Assembly (NCBI GenBank): GCA_009838765.1
Contig: VXQX01000064.1
Location: forward strand, 15,577-69,144
Direction: 5' to 3'
Length of the DNA: 53,568 nt
From: Gemmatimonadales bacterium
Lineage (GTDB): Bacteria > Gemmatimonadota > Gemmatimonadetes > Palauibacterales > Palauibacteraceae
Program-made: the position numbers and the translations under genes
The notes under the pieces: generated by a model
What the model saw: only the letters and a program-made list of their open reading frames with translations
Databases searched by the model: none
Told to the model about the DNA's origin: nothing
Part shown: one piece after another, positions 42,370 through 50,394 of the stretch
Position numbering within the stretch: position 1 is the first letter of the stretch
Layout of the letters: the number at the start of each line of letters is the position of its first letter

Positions 42370-42957
42370 ATGTACGCGATTTTCAGGGCCCAGGGGAAGC
42401 AGTTTCGAGCGGTGGAGGACGCGGTGCTCCGCATCCCCTCCCTCGCGGCCGAGCCCGGGGACACGGTGAAGTTCGATGACGTGCTGCTCGCCGAGCAGGA
42501 CGGGGACGTTCACGTGGGAGCCCCGTGCGTGGCGGGCGCCTCGGTCGCGGCCGAGGTCATGAACCACGGGCGCGGCGACAAGATCGTCGTCTACAAGATG
42601 AAGCGGCGGAAGGGCTACCGGCGGAAGCAGGGCCACCGCCAGGGGTACACGGAGATCCGCATCCTCGGCATCGACCTGCCCGACGAGCCGCAGGAAGCGG
42701 GGGCGACGTCGGCGGCCGCGGCGCCTGGGCCCGAGGCCTCGCCGAAGCCCGGGGCCGCCCCGAAGGCCGAGGCCGCTCCGGAAGCCGAAGCCGCTCCCGA
42801 GCCCGTCGAGCCGCCGCCGGTGGACATCACGCCCGTCGCGCGGAAACTCGCGGAGGAGCATGGACTCGACCCGGGCGCGATCGAGGGGACGGGCAAGGAC
42901 GGCCGCATCGTCAAGAGCGACGTGGACAAGGCGATTGCGGCGAAGGAAGGCGACTGA
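42370..42957 (+). CDS. rplU: ribosomal protein L21 fused to an E3-binding-like domain
   Basis: A 195-residue L21. Residues 1-103 are a complete L21 ([40 protein letters not shown], the rRNA-binding signature). Normal L21 ends there. Residues 106-150 are an Ala/Pro/Glu linker, and 151-191 match the peripheral subunit-binding domain of 2-oxoacid dehydrogenase E2 enzymes: [20 protein letters not shown], then GTGKDGRI and KSDVDKAI. The frame is continuous and ends by a one-base overlap with rpmA, so this is not an assembly join. In E2 proteins this domain docks E1 or E3. No dehydrogenase genes are present in the window. What it binds on the ribosome is unknown. Confidence 0.93.
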   Translation: MYAIFRAQGKQFRAVEDAVLRIPSLAAEPGDTVKFDDVLLAEQDGDVHVGAPCVAGASVAAEVMNHGRGDKIVVYKMKRRKGYRRKQGHRQGYTEIRILGIDLPDEPQEAGATSAAAAPGPEASPKPGAAPKAEAAPEAEAAPEPVEPPPVDITPVARKLAEEHGLDPGAIEGTGKDGRIVKSDVDKAIAAKEGD

Positions 42958-43211
42958 TGGCGCACAAGAAAGGTGTCGGCTCCAGCCGCAACGGACGCGA
43001 TTCGAACCCGCAGTACCTCGGCGTCAAGAAGTACGGCGGCGAGCACGTGGTCGCGGGCAACATCCTCATTCGGCAGCGGGGCACCCCCTTCCATCCGGGA
43101 CGCAACGTCGGCCGGGGAAAGGACGACACGCTGTTCGCGCTCGCCGATGGACAGGTCGAATTCCACCGCCGGCGAGGTCGGCGCTTCGTCAGCGTCGTGA
43201 CGCCGCACTAG
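42957..43211 (+). CDS. rpmA: ribosomal protein L27
   Basis: An 84-residue L27 of the large subunit, near the peptidyl-transferase centre. [20 protein letters not shown] starts directly with the mature Ala-His-Lys-Lys tail, so there is no cleavable Firmicutes-type extension. [20 protein letters not shown] is the conserved core. Start by TGATG overlap with rplU. The expected rplU-rpmA pair. Confidence 0.97.
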   Translation: MAHKKGVGSSRNGRDSNPQYLGVKKYGGEHVVAGNILIRQRGTPFHPGRNVGRGKDDTLFALADGQVEFHRRRGRRFVSVVTPH

Positions 43212-43331
43212 CATAGCGTCGCGACACCGGCCCGCCGCGCGCTCGCAGCCGCACCGCCACCGGCTGCAGCCGCGCCGCGGGCCATCCAGGCACGCCCGCC
43301 GCCGGAATCCCGTGACGATCCCGCTCAGGAA

Positions 43332-43359
43332 CCCGTGAACCTGAGCCCGTGAACCTCAG
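43332..43359. repeat. 14-bp direct repeat at the crotonase 3' end
   Basis: CCCGTGAACCT(G/C)AG appears at 43332-43345 and 43346-43359, with a third partial copy GAGCCCGTGAATT at 43360. The right-hand copies contain the last codons and the stop of the minus-strand crotonase, so the gene end appears to have been copied outward. Confidence 0.75.
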
Positions 43360-44135
43360 GAGCCCGTGAATTCCGGCTTCCGCTTCTCCAGGAAGGCGCC
43401 CACGCCCTCCGCCATATCGTCCGTCGAGAAGAGGAGCGAGAACCAGCTCCGCTCGAACTTCAGCCCCTCGTCCAGCGGCATCCGGCGGGCGGCGAGGATG
43501 GACTCCTTGGCGGCCTGAAGCGCGACCGGGCTGCGGCTCGCGATGTTCGACGCGAGTTCCAGCACGTGGTCCTCGAGCGTCTCCGGGGCGACCGCCGCTT
43601 CCACGAGGCCGATCTGCTCCGCCTTCTCCCCCGGGATCAGCTCGCCGCTCATCACGAGCCGCATGGCCCAGCCTTCGCCCACGAGGCGCGGGAGCCGCTG
43701 GGTGCCGCCGGCGCCCGGGATGAGTCCGAGGTTGATCTCCGGCTGGCCGATGCGAGCCGAGGTCGAGGCCACGCGCATGTCGCACGACATCGCCAGTTCG
43801 CACCCTCCGCCCAGGCAGAAACCGTTGATCATCGCGATGACGGGCTTGGGGAAGGACTCGATCGCGCTGTACATGTCGCCACGCGTCATGCTGCGGTACT
43901 GCTCGACCGGGCGCGCGTCCTTGAACTCCGAGATGTCGGCGCCCGCGATGAAAGACCGGTCGCCCGCCCCGGTGATGACGACGACGCGCACATCGTCGTC
44001 GGCCGCGAGGCGGTCGAGCGCGCCGAAGATGGCGCGGCGGACGGCGCCGTTCAGCGCGTTGAGCTTCTCCGGCCGGTTGACCGTGAGCTTGGCGATATGT
44101 CCGTCGAGTTTCTCGACGAGAAGAACGTCACTCAT
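43356..44135 (-). CDS. enoyl-CoA hydratase (crotonase family)
   Basis: A 259-residue enoyl-CoA hydratase. RSFIAGADISEFKDARPVEQ and MINGFCLGGGCELAMSCDMR form the oxyanion hole; the first catalytic Glu lies in GGGCELAMSCD and the second region is GQPEINLGLIPGAGGTQRLP, the full classic motif. Unlike the crotonase at 32215, this one keeps the GAGGTQRL loop of short-chain enoyl-CoA hydratases. Length is typical. It is convergent with rpmA and 44 bases beyond the end of the amidohydrolase genes, perhaps on the same message. Confidence 0.93.
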   Translation of the reverse strand: MSDVLLVEKLDGHIAKLTVNRPEKLNALNGAVRRAIFGALDRLAADDDVRVVVITGAGDRSFIAGADISEFKDARPVEQYRSMTRGDMYSAIESFPKPVIAMINGFCLGGGCELAMSCDMRVASTSARIGQPEINLGLIPGAGGTQRLPRLVGEGWAMRLVMSGELIPGEKAEQIGLVEAAVAPETLEDHVLELASNIASRSPVALQAAKESILAARRMPLDEGLKFERSWFSLLFSTDDMAEGVGAFLEKRKPEFTGS

Positions 44136-44178
44136 GACGACTCCAGGCTACAGGTTGACGGTTTGAGGCGGCGCGCGC

Positions 44179-45885
44179 TCAGGCTTCGTGGGTGGTGCGG
44201 CCGCCGAGGACGGTGCGGACGACTTCGATCTCCTTGATCGCGTACGGGTCGGCCGTGTGCGGATCGTCGCCCAGGATGACGTAGTCCGCCAGCTTCCCCC
44301 CGGTGATCGAGCCCTTGATGTGCTCCTCGAAGGAGGCGTGGGCCCCGTTGATCGTGCAGATGCGGAGCGCCTCAGGGACGGAGATCTTCTGGCTCGGGCC
44401 CCACTCGCGCCCCTGCATGTCCGTGCGCGTGACCATGCTCTGGATCGCCATCAGCGCCTCGAACGGGCCCGGCGGGTAGTCGGAGGCGCCCGCCACGGGG
44501 ATGTCGTAGTCGAGGAAGCGGCGGTGCGCGAACATCCATTCCATCTTCTCCGCCCCGTACTCGCCCCACTTGTTCCCGTGGAAGTGAATGTAGGTGTAGA
44601 ACGGGGTGGGGATGGCGCCGATGTCCTTGATGCGCCGGAGCAGGGGGTCGTCCACGAGCGAGCAGTGCTCGAGGCGGAAGCGGGGGTCGCCCTGCGGCAT
44701 CTCGCGCTGGGCCCGCTCGTACGCGTTGAGGCACATGTCGATCGTCTTGTCGCCGTTCGCGTGGATCGCGATCTGGAAACCGGCGCGGACCGCGTCGTCC
44801 ACCGCCGCGTCGATGTCCGCCTGGCTCATCGTGGAGATGCCGTAGTCGTCCGGGCGTCCGACGTACGGGGTGCGCATCGCCATCGTGCGCTCCGAGGCGG
44901 AGCCGTCCGCGCTGTACTTGACCGCGCCGATGCGCAGGTTCTCGTCGCCGAGGCCGGTGCGGACCCCCGCCTGCTTGAGCGCCGAGAACAGCAGGCTGCC
45001 GCCGGAGGGGAAGTAGTACATGCGGAAGCGCAGGTCCCCCGCGTCGTAGGCGTCCTGCAGCGCGGTCAGGCCCTGGCTGTTCCCGCCCGTCTCGTGGACC
45101 GAGGTGATGCCGGCCGCGGACATCAGTTCGCCGATGAGGGCGACGCCGGCCTGACGGTCCTCCCGCGTGCTCCCGCCGGGGACGAGGCGCTGCAGCGGGC
45201 GGCGGGCGAGCGAGGCGACCTTGCCCGTGAGTTCGCCGTCCTCGCGGTAGAAGTGTCCGCCGGGCGGGTCGGGCGTGTCCACCGTGATCCCGGCCAGTTC
45301 GAACGCCTTCGAGTTGTAGACGCTCGTGTGTCCGCCCCGGTGCGTGACCTGGACCGGGTGGTCGGGGACGGCCTCGTCGATGTCGCGCCGGTTGAGCGGG
45401 CGCCCCTCCTCGATCTTCGTGTCGTCGTAGAGGAAGCCGACGACCCACTCGCCGGGAGGCGTGTTCTGCGCGCGCTCGCGGAGCGCGGACTTCATCCCCT
45501 CGATCGTGCGGATGTTCATGTCCACCTGCGTGAGGTGGCGCATGCCGGCGGAGGAGGGGTGGTTGTGCGCGTCGATGAAGCCGGGGACGACGGTGCCGCC
45601 GCCCGCGTCGATCCGCTCGGTGCCGGGGCCGATGAGGTTGGCGATATCGTCGTTCGAACCCACGGCGAGGAAGCGCCCGCTCTTCACGGCGAGCGCCTCG
45701 GCCCGGGGGTTCGCGTCGTCCACCGTGTAGACGGCCGCGTTGGTCACGACTTGGTCGGCGTGCCGGGCATCGCCGGCGCCGGCCTGCCCGCCGCGCCCGC
45801 CCTGCGTCGCGCAGCCCGCCAGGGCCGCGCCCCCGGCCGCGAGCCCGGAGATCGCCATGAACTCCCGGCGATTGACCTCGCTCAT
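44179..45885 (-). CDS. Tat-exported YtcJ-type amidohydrolase, copy 1
   Basis: A 568-residue metal-dependent hydrolase of the amidohydrolase-3/YtcJ group. The N-terminus NRREFMAISGLAAGGAALAGC has both twin arginines and a lipobox, so it is a probable Tat lipoprotein. Metal-site motifs: VPGFIDAHNHP (HxH), DGSASERTMAM, IAIHANGDKTID and RLEHCSLVDD, with the closing ASDYPPGPFEAL carrying the last Asp. The relatives hydrolyse cyclic or acyl amides; the substrate is unknown. Copy 2 lies 10 bases upstream on the same strand and is highly similar through its length, a tandem duplication. Confidence 0.87.
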   Translation of the reverse strand: MSEVNRREFMAISGLAAGGAALAGCATQGGRGGQAGAGDARHADQVVTNAAVYTVDDANPRAEALAVKSGRFLAVGSNDDIANLIGPGTERIDAGGGTVVPGFIDAHNHPSSAGMRHLTQVDMNIRTIEGMKSALRERAQNTPPGEWVVGFLYDDTKIEEGRPLNRRDIDEAVPDHPVQVTHRGGHTSVYNSKAFELAGITVDTPDPPGGHFYREDGELTGKVASLARRPLQRLVPGGSTREDRQAGVALIGELMSAAGITSVHETGGNSQGLTALQDAYDAGDLRFRMYYFPSGGSLLFSALKQAGVRTGLGDENLRIGAVKYSADGSASERTMAMRTPYVGRPDDYGISTMSQADIDAAVDDAVRAGFQIAIHANGDKTIDMCLNAYERAQREMPQGDPRFRLEHCSLVDDPLLRRIKDIGAIPTPFYTYIHFHGNKWGEYGAEKMEWMFAHRRFLDYDIPVAGASDYPPGPFEALMAIQSMVTRTDMQGREWGPSQKISVPEALRICTINGAHASFEEHIKGSITGGKLADYVILGDDPHTADPYAIKEIEVVRTVLGGRTTHEA

Positions 45886-45895
45886 CTTCGCCTCC

Positions 45896-47623
45896 TCAGG
45901 CTTCGTGCGTCGCGCGCCCGCCGACGACGGTGCGCAGAATCTCGATCTCCTTGATCGCGAAGGGGTCGGCCGTGTGCGGGTCCTCCGCGAGAATCACGAA
46001 GTCCGCCAGCTTACCCGCGGTGATCGATCCCTTGATCCCCTCCTCGAACGCGGCGTGGGCTCCGTTGATCGTGCACACGCGGAGCGCCTCCTCGACCGTG
46101 ATCTTCTGGCTCGGGCCCCACTCGCGTCCCTGCATGTCCGTGCGCGTGACCATGCTCTGGATGCCCATCAGCGTCTCGAACGGCCCCGGCGGATAGTCGG
46201 AGGCGGCCGCCACGGGGATCCCGTAGTCGATGAACCGGCGGTGCGCGAACATCCATTCCATCTTCTCGGCGCCGTACTCGCCCCACTTGTTCCCGTGGAA
46301 GTGGACGTAGGTGTAGAACGGCGTGGGGATCGCGCCCACGTCCCGGATCCGGCGCAGGAGGTCGTCGTTCACGAGCGAGCAGTGCTCGAGGCGGAAGCGG
46401 GGGTCGGCCTGCGGCATCTCCCGCTGCGCGCGCTCGAAGGCGGTGAGGCACATGTCGATCGCGAGGTCCCCGTTCGCGTGGATCCCGATCTGCCAGCCGT
46501 TGCGCACCGCGTCGTCCACCGCCTCGTGGATCCCCTCCTGGTTCATCGTGAGGATGCCGAAGTCGTCCGGGCGTCCGACGTAGGGCGTGGACATGGCCAT
46601 GGTGCGCTCGGAGGCGGAGCCGTCCGCCACGTACTTGATCCCGCCGACTCTCACCCACTCGTCCCCGAAGCCGGTCCGGATGCCCGCCGCCTTGAGGTTG
46701 GCGAAGAGGAAGGAGGCGTCGCCGGCGTTGGGGAAGACGTAGGCGCGGAAGTGGAGTTCGTCCGCCTCGTAGGCGTCCCGATAGCTCACGAGATCGTTGC
46801 CGGCGCCGGTCTCGTGCACGGAGGTGAGGCCGGCGGCCGCCATGCGCTCGCCGATGAGGCGGATGCTCTCCTGCCGTTCGGCGCGCGTCGTCCCGGCGGG
46901 GATGAGGCTCTCGAGCGGGTCCTTGGCGTGTTCGGCCACGCGCCCGGTGAGTTCGCCGTTTTCCTTGTAGTACTTTCCCCCCGGCGGGTCGGGAGTGTCC
47001 GCGGTGATTCCGGCGAGTTCGAACGCCCGGGAGTTGTAGACGCCGGTGTGGCCGCCGCGGTGGGTGACGGAGACGGGGTGGTTCGGGATCGCGTCGTCGA
47101 GGTCCGCGCGCGTCAGCGGACGCCCGTCCTCGAGCTTCGTGTCGTCGTAGAGGAAGCCCTGCACCCACTGCCCCGGCGGCGTGTTCTGGGCGCGTTCGCT
47201 CAGGGCGCTCTTGATGCCCTCGATCGAGCGCACGTCGAGGCTCACCTGCTTGAGGTGCTTCGTGCCGGAGTAGAAGGGATGGTTGTGCGCGTCGATGAAG
47301 CCGGGGACGACGGTGTGGCCGGCGGCGTCGATGACCTCGGTGCCGGGGCCGATGAGGTTCGAGACGTCGTCGCTCGAGCCCACGGCGAGGAAGCGCCCGC
47401 TCTTGACGGCGAACGCCTCCGCCCGGGGCAGGTCGTCGTCCACGGTGTAGACGGTGGCGTCGCGGACGACGAGATCCGCGTGGCCGCCCGCCGCGGTGCC
47501 GGCGGCGGCGCGGGATCCGCCTTCGGTGCCTCCGGAGCCTCCGGGGCCGCAGCCCGCCAGCGCTGCGCCGCCCGCCGCGAGGCCGGAGATCGCCATGAAA
47601 TCGCGTCGCGTGAAGTCGCTCAT
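45896..47623 (-). CDS. Tat-exported YtcJ-type amidohydrolase, copy 2
   Basis: A 575-residue paralogue of the 44179 gene, with the same Tat/lipobox start (TRRDFMAISGLAAGGAALAGC), the metal motifs VPGFIDAHNHP, IGIHANGDLAID and RLEHCSLVND, and an almost identical C-terminal third ending in ATHEA (copy 1 ends TTHEA). Differences cluster in the region about 240-330 (loop after the third strand), which often shapes the substrate pocket, so the two may have diverged in specificity. The ATG at 47623 fits the signal peptide better than one at 47647. It is preceded by the cupin gene with a 35-base gap. Confidence 0.87.
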   Translation of the reverse strand: MSDFTRRDFMAISGLAAGGAALAGCGPGGSGGTEGGSRAAAGTAAGGHADLVVRDATVYTVDDDLPRAEAFAVKSGRFLAVGSSDDVSNLIGPGTEVIDAAGHTVVPGFIDAHNHPFYSGTKHLKQVSLDVRSIEGIKSALSERAQNTPPGQWVQGFLYDDTKLEDGRPLTRADLDDAIPNHPVSVTHRGGHTGVYNSRAFELAGITADTPDPPGGKYYKENGELTGRVAEHAKDPLESLIPAGTTRAERQESIRLIGERMAAAGLTSVHETGAGNDLVSYRDAYEADELHFRAYVFPNAGDASFLFANLKAAGIRTGFGDEWVRVGGIKYVADGSASERTMAMSTPYVGRPDDFGILTMNQEGIHEAVDDAVRNGWQIGIHANGDLAIDMCLTAFERAQREMPQADPRFRLEHCSLVNDDLLRRIRDVGAIPTPFYTYVHFHGNKWGEYGAEKMEWMFAHRRFIDYGIPVAAASDYPPGPFETLMGIQSMVTRTDMQGREWGPSQKITVEEALRVCTINGAHAAFEEGIKGSITAGKLADFVILAEDPHTADPFAIKEIEILRTVVGGRATHEA

Positions 47624-47658
47624 CCGGTCATCCTCCGACGGTGGCACGGTGGCGTTCC

Positions 47659-48186
47659 CTACTTTAGCTCGACGAGTTGCTCGGGGTCCACGCGCACGAC
47701 GATATAGGTGATCGTCTCGATGATCTCGCTGAAACCGTGCGGCGAGCCCGCAGGGATGATGAGCATGTCGCCGGGGCCGATCTCCTGGCTCGCTCCGCCC
47801 ACGATCCCGCCTACGGCACTGGGCCCGGTGAGCGTCCGCACGGTCCGTCCCTCCGGGTCCAGCTCACGTGCGTTGGACAGTTCGCCTCCGGTCACCAGCG
47901 TGCCGCGGCCGGAGACGACATAGTAGACCTCCGTCTGTTTGTGGTGCTGGATGGCCCCGAGCGACGTGGTCGGCGGGCGCTGGACGACGCCGATGCCGGC
48001 GTTGTGTCCGCCCGCGTCGACGTGCCGGATCTGCTGGTCGCTGACCCGCCCCTCCGGCGCGTTCGCGATCGTGGCGAGGATGTCGGCGGCGGAGATGTAG
48101 GTGGCCGGCGCGTTGTCCGGGCGGTCCCCCGGCGCCGCGCTCCAGAGGACGCCCGCCGCGAGGGCGGCGACGATGAGCTTCGACAT
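47659..48186 (-). CDS. secreted cupin-domain protein
   Basis: A 175-residue protein with a signal peptide (LIVAALAAGVLWSAAPGD) and a single cupin barrel. The first cupin motif is seen in QHHKQTEVYYVVSGRGTLVTGG (two His and Glu as metal ligands) and the second in EIGPGDMLIIPAGSPHGF with the last His. Such small exported cupins may act as isomerases, dioxygenases or sugar-binding proteins. It is the first gene of a probable cupin-amidohydrolase-amidohydrolase unit on the minus strand. Confidence 0.8.
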   Translation of the reverse strand: MSKLIVAALAAGVLWSAAPGDRPDNAPATYISAADILATIANAPEGRVSDQQIRHVDAGGHNAGIGVVQRPPTTSLGAIQHHKQTEVYYVVSGRGTLVTGGELSNARELDPEGRTVRTLTGPSAVGGIVGGASQEIGPGDMLIIPAGSPHGFSEIIETITYIVVRVDPEQLVELK

Positions 48187-48291
48187 GGTCCGGCTCCCGT
48201 TTCGATCGATGGAGAGATGAGAAGGTCCACGACACTAAGCGCGGCCAAGGGTCCCGGTCCACGGCTCGACCCAGGGCTTGTGGGTTGGCAG

Positions 48292-48312
48292 GCGTTCCCG
48301 CGGGAACGTGTC
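48292..48312 (+). repeat. palindromic repeat, copy D
   Basis: CGTTCCCGCGGGAACG followed by TGTC; 21 bases identical with copy B 33 kb away. It lies in the 227-base divergent region between the cupin and the Tat-exported aminotransferase, 102 bases upstream of the latter. The similarity stops after TGTC. Confidence 0.85.
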
Positions 48313-48413
48313 GCATCGCTTCGCTGTCCCGCGCGCGGGTCGTGGACGTACCTTTCGGGGGTCGTTCTGGAGGTCTGCGACAGACCGCGCATGAGAGGGA
48401 TCAGGAGGGACGG

Positions 48414-49673
48414 ATGACCGAGTGGAGCCGCCGTAACTTCGTCAGGACGGCCGCCGCCGCGGGGCTCGCGCTCCCGGCCGCGTCGGCCCTCGCCGCACAT
48501 GCGCCCGCGGCCACGGATGCCCGCTCGCTTCCGTCTCCCGTCCCTGGATCGGACGATGATCCGCTTGGGATCCGGGGCCAGTTCCCGGTCACCGAGGAGT
48601 TCGCCTATCTGAACACGGCCTCCACGGGGCCGCTCCCGCGTCCGGTGCACGAGGCGCTCGTCTCGTACGCGGACGAGAAGCACACGTACCGGGATCCGGG
48701 GAGCCGCGGACGGGCGACGGCCCGCGCCCGCCAGCGCTTCGCGAGCCTGTTCGGGGCGGACGAGGAGGAGATCGCGCTCCTGTTCTCGACCAGCGACGGC
48801 GAGAACATGGTGGCGAAGGCGATCGACTGGCAGCCGGGCGACAACGTGGTCATCGACGAACTCCACTTCGTCACGGCCTTCGTCGTGTACCGGGAGCTGG
48901 AGCGGCGCGAGGGCGTCGAACTGCGGATCATCCCCTCGCGCGAGGGGCGCGCACATCCCGAGGACTACGACGCCTACACGGACGACCGCACCCGCCTGAT
49001 CAGCGTGGCGTGGGTGTCGAACCGGAACGGGTTCCGGCACGACCTGCCGACGCTGGCCGAGATCGTCCACGCGCGCGGCGGATACCTTTTCGCCGACGGC
49101 ATCCAGGCGTTCGGGACGTTCCCCACGAACCTGCACGACGAGGGCGTCGACTTCGCGTGCGGCAACGGCTACAAGTGGCTCTTCGCCGACTTCGGCTGCG
49201 CGCCGCTCTACGTGCGCCGGGAACACCACGAGTGGATGCAGCCCGACCGCTTCGGGCACGGGCACGTGGCCGAGACGCTCCCCGAGCACCAGTACCGGCT
49301 GAAGACGGACGCGCAGAAGTACGAGTACGCGAACCCGGCCTACGGCCCGATCGCCGCCATGGACGCCGCCTTGGGGTTCCTCGGCGAGGTGGGTCTGGAG
49401 CGGATCGCCGAGCACACGCACGCGCTCGCCGGCCAGCTCCGGGAGGGGGCCGCGGACCTCGGCATGAAGCTCTTCACGCCGCCCGCCAATCCGTCGGCGA
49501 TCGTGAGCTTCTACCACGGGATGGATCCGGATGAGCTCGGCGACGCTCTGCGCGCGGAAGGCGTGTTCTTCACGTACCAGGAGGGAGGCGAACTCCTCCG
49601 CGCCGCCGTCGCGCTGTTCAACAACCGCGACGACGTCGACCGCCTCCTCGGAGTCATCGCCGCCCGCGTGTAG
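48414..49673 (+). CDS. Tat-exported class V aminotransferase-fold PLP enzyme
   Basis: A 419-residue fold-type I PLP enzyme. The ATG at 48414 gives a clear Tat signal (WSRRNFVRTAAAAGLALPAA), so the enzyme is probably exported folded with its cofactor. The body matches the isopenicillin-N-epimerase/cysteine-desulfurase class: FAYLNTASTGPLPRPV, LLFSTSDGENMVAKAI, FADGIQAFGTFP (Asp to the pyridine nitrogen) and CGNGYKWLFADFGCAPLYVR with the Schiff-base Lys. Divergent from the cupin/amidohydrolase group, all of whose products are exported, so these may form one periplasmic route. Substrate unknown; lyase, racemase or transaminase are all possible. Confidence 0.87.
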   Translation: MTEWSRRNFVRTAAAAGLALPAASALAAHAPAATDARSLPSPVPGSDDDPLGIRGQFPVTEEFAYLNTASTGPLPRPVHEALVSYADEKHTYRDPGSRGRATARARQRFASLFGADEEEIALLFSTSDGENMVAKAIDWQPGDNVVIDELHFVTAFVVYRELERREGVELRIIPSREGRAHPEDYDAYTDDRTRLISVAWVSNRNGFRHDLPTLAEIVHARGGYLFADGIQAFGTFPTNLHDEGVDFACGNGYKWLFADFGCAPLYVRREHHEWMQPDRFGHGHVAETLPEHQYRLKTDAQKYEYANPAYGPIAAMDAALGFLGEVGLERIAEHTHALAGQLREGAADLGMKLFTPPANPSAIVSFYHGMDPDELGDALRAEGVFFTYQEGGELLRAAVALFNNRDDVDRLLGVIAARV

Positions 49674-49705
49674 CGCTCGGGGCGGCGCGCAGCTTCTCTC
49701 GGGGT

Positions 49706-50034
49706 TTACGCCGCCGGATCGATCACTGTAAGGAACGGGAAACGGCGGAAACCCGCATCGCGTGTGCATATGCGGCTGACGCCGTGCTCGCGCATCAGGA
49801 CGGCCGTGTGCAGATCGTGCATCTGGTTGCCGCGGATCTCCGGAAGCTCCTCGACCGTCCGCGCGAGAACCGCCGCGTGACGCGGCGTCGCGGTCAGCAC
49901 GTGGATCCCGGGCGACTCCAGGAGTTCCGACAGAAGCGCGCCTCTTCCAGCCGCCGTCGGCCGGCGAGATGGAATTCCGAGTCTCCATTCACCGCGTACA
50001 CGAGCACATTCGTGTCCAGGACCAGCGACTTACT
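49706..50034 (-). pseudogene. broken VapC-type PIN toxin
   Basis: Remnant of a PIN-domain ribonuclease toxin. The 5' part reads SKSLVLDTNVLVYAVNG with the first catalytic Asp, but has no ATG, GTG or TTG in frame before it. After GRRRLEEA the frame shifts near 49936-49948, and the rest continues in another frame as LLSELLESPGIHVLTATPRH then MHDLHTAVLMREHGV and ICTRDAGF, with the last two acidic residues. Compared with intact relatives, a middle block that contains the second catalytic Glu is missing. Loss of the start, a frame change and an internal deletion make an inactive gene the best reading. It follows the antitoxin gene directly. Confidence 0.75.
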
Positions 50035-50287
50035 CCTCTTCCATCAAGCGGTAGAGCGCGTCCCGGTCGGCGATGTCGACCCGAGGCTGGCCAAGGTGCC
50101 AGGTTGGAAGGGGCTTCAGCGCGTCGGGATCGGCGTCGACCGTGCTCGGCTCGGCCAGCACGCGCCTCAGCCCCGCCTCCACGAGTTCGGACGCGGTCGT
50201 CCGCCGCCGCTCGGCCTCTGCTCGCAGGCGACGCATCAATGTTTCGTCGACGCGAAGGGCTTCGCAGGGCGTCGACCTTTCGCGCAC
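50030..50287 (-). CDS. VapB-like antitoxin (ribbon-helix-helix type)
   Basis: About 85 residues. LRVDETLMRRLRAEAERRRT followed by TASELVEAGLRRVLAEP resembles a ribbon-helix-helix DNA-binding domain, then a short acidic tail (DIADRDALYRLMEEE) that would wrap the toxin. The start is uncertain; a GTG at 50287 gives the usual size, while the frame is open to 50386. The stop TAA overlaps where the toxin should begin; a change from TGAAG to TAAG there would explain both the stop and the lost toxin start. The toxin is broken, so the antitoxin is probably an orphan. Confidence 0.6.
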   Translation of the reverse strand: MRERSTPCEALRVDETLMRRLRAEAERRRTTASELVEAGLRRVLAEPSTVDADPDALKPLPTWHLGQPRVDIADRDALYRLMEEE

Positions 50288-50341
50288 AGCCTCTGTATGA
50301 CGTCCTCCGGAGGTGAGTCTTCGAACCGTACTCCGTAAAGT

Positions 50342-50379
50342 GTCGCATGACGCCATACGGGTCGCATGACGCCATACGG
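50342..50379. repeat. 19-bp tandem duplication
   Basis: GTCGCATGACGCCATACGG occurs twice in direct succession (50342-50360, 50361-50379) upstream of the antitoxin gene and just past the end of the large propeller gene. It could be antitoxin operator DNA, but the unit is not palindromic. Confidence 0.85.
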
Positions 50380-50394
50380 ATGGCAAATCTTCGA

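Noticed and set aside
42676-42957. L21 C-terminal tail considered as a frameshift or fused neighbouring gene
   Set aside because: Codon use is continuous, there is no internal start with a ribosome site, and the frame joins rpmA by a one-base overlap, so a true extension is more likely.
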